From NCBI GenBank assembly GCA_965214325.1, contig CBDCBG010000006.1, forward strand, positions 4,526,001 through 4,590,000: 64,000 nt of DNA, given 5' to 3'. The stretch comes from JAJEFO01 sp965214325 (GTDB lineage Bacteria > Pseudomonadota > Alphaproteobacteria > Rhodobacterales > Rhodobacteraceae). Below, one piece after another: positions 63,860 through 64,000 of the stretch. The position numbers and the translations under genes were made by a program. The notes below the pieces were generated by a model. That model had not been told where the DNA came from, did not search any database, and worked only from the letters and a program-made list of their open reading frames with translations. The stretch's first letter is position 1; the number at the start of each line of letters is the position of its first letter.

Positions 63860-64000
63860 TGACGCGTGACAGGGCTAACCACTTGGCTCTGTTCAGAGGA
63901 CAGGGTGGCGCTGCCGCGCAGTTTCACCTTGACGTCGGGGGTTCTCCCGCCCCCGAAACGAGAAGCGGGGCTCGGCCGACAGCTTGGGTTGGCGTCTTCC

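Noticed and set aside
63860..64000. A GC-rich inverted repeat (CGGGGG...CCCCCG) after nrdJ as terminator.
   Set aside because: Stem of only six pairs, no T-run, and about 80 bp past the stop; not convincing.

Overview
The window is GC-rich DNA that looks like the chromosome of an alphaproteobacterium, most likely of the Rhodobacterales/roseobacter type. The clues are a class II (B12-dependent) ribonucleotide reductase of about 1,225 residues, a fabI / pdxH / cold-shock / DUF192 neighbourhood, TRAP transporters, a leucine-degradation operon and a trimethylamine N-oxide (TMAO) module. The family calls are mine, made by reading motifs; no database search was run.

Layout. 1-9 kb: the 3' end of a TMAO/betaine-type ABC importer (tmoV end, tmoW) and tdm (TMAO demethylase, DUF1989 plus GcvT domains), facing a minus-strand operon amt - small membrane protein - gmaS/glnT-like ligase - cytochrome P450. 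Together these suggest uptake and demethylation of methylated amines, with the P450 as the unexplained member. 10-11.7 kb: an IS1634-type transposase gene. 11.9-19.5 kb: a TetR regulator with a perfect palindromic operator, then mccB - macro-domain gene - mccA - HMG-CoA lyase - methylglutaconyl-CoA hydratase - thiolase, which is lower leucine catabolism; no isovaleryl-CoA dehydrogenase is visible. 20.5-23.7 kb: a small ABM monooxygenase, rmuC, and relics of a tyrosine integrase and a TauC/SsuC-type permease.

24-31.3 kb: a divergent sugar-acid/hydroxy-acid catabolism locus (dehydrogenases, aminotransferase, UxaA-type dehydratase, DenD-like epimerase, FAH hydrolase, D-2-hydroxyacid dehydrogenase). 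31.5-37.6 kb: a decayed AbrB/Doc toxin-antitoxin pair, a dienelactone hydrolase, an amidohydrolase gene split by an IS5/IS427-like element, a second P450 and an aldo/keto reductase. 37.8-43.4 kb: dadA-like oxidase plus a TRAP transporter (dctPQM), divergent from an Asp/Glu-racemase-family gene whose stop codon is the target of a second, decayed IS427-like copy. 44.6-48.9 kb: a SWIM/SNF2 helicase, then DUF4338 and relaxase-helicase debris.

49-53.7 kb: housekeeping genes gpt, fabI, pdxH, a two-domain cold-shock protein and a DUF192 protein, the last two separated by a tnpB unit. 53.7-59.4 kb is an insertion-sequence pile-up: one ISKra4-family element inside another (10-bp target duplication), tRNA-Pro(TGG), a broken IS110/IS1111-type element with 12-bp inverted repeats and a possible bridge-RNA hairpin, and a 72-bp orphan copy of the tnpB 3' end. 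The window closes with nrdJ preceded by a tandem pair of NrdR-box-like sites exactly 31 bp apart. I saw no CRISPR array and no rRNA genes.
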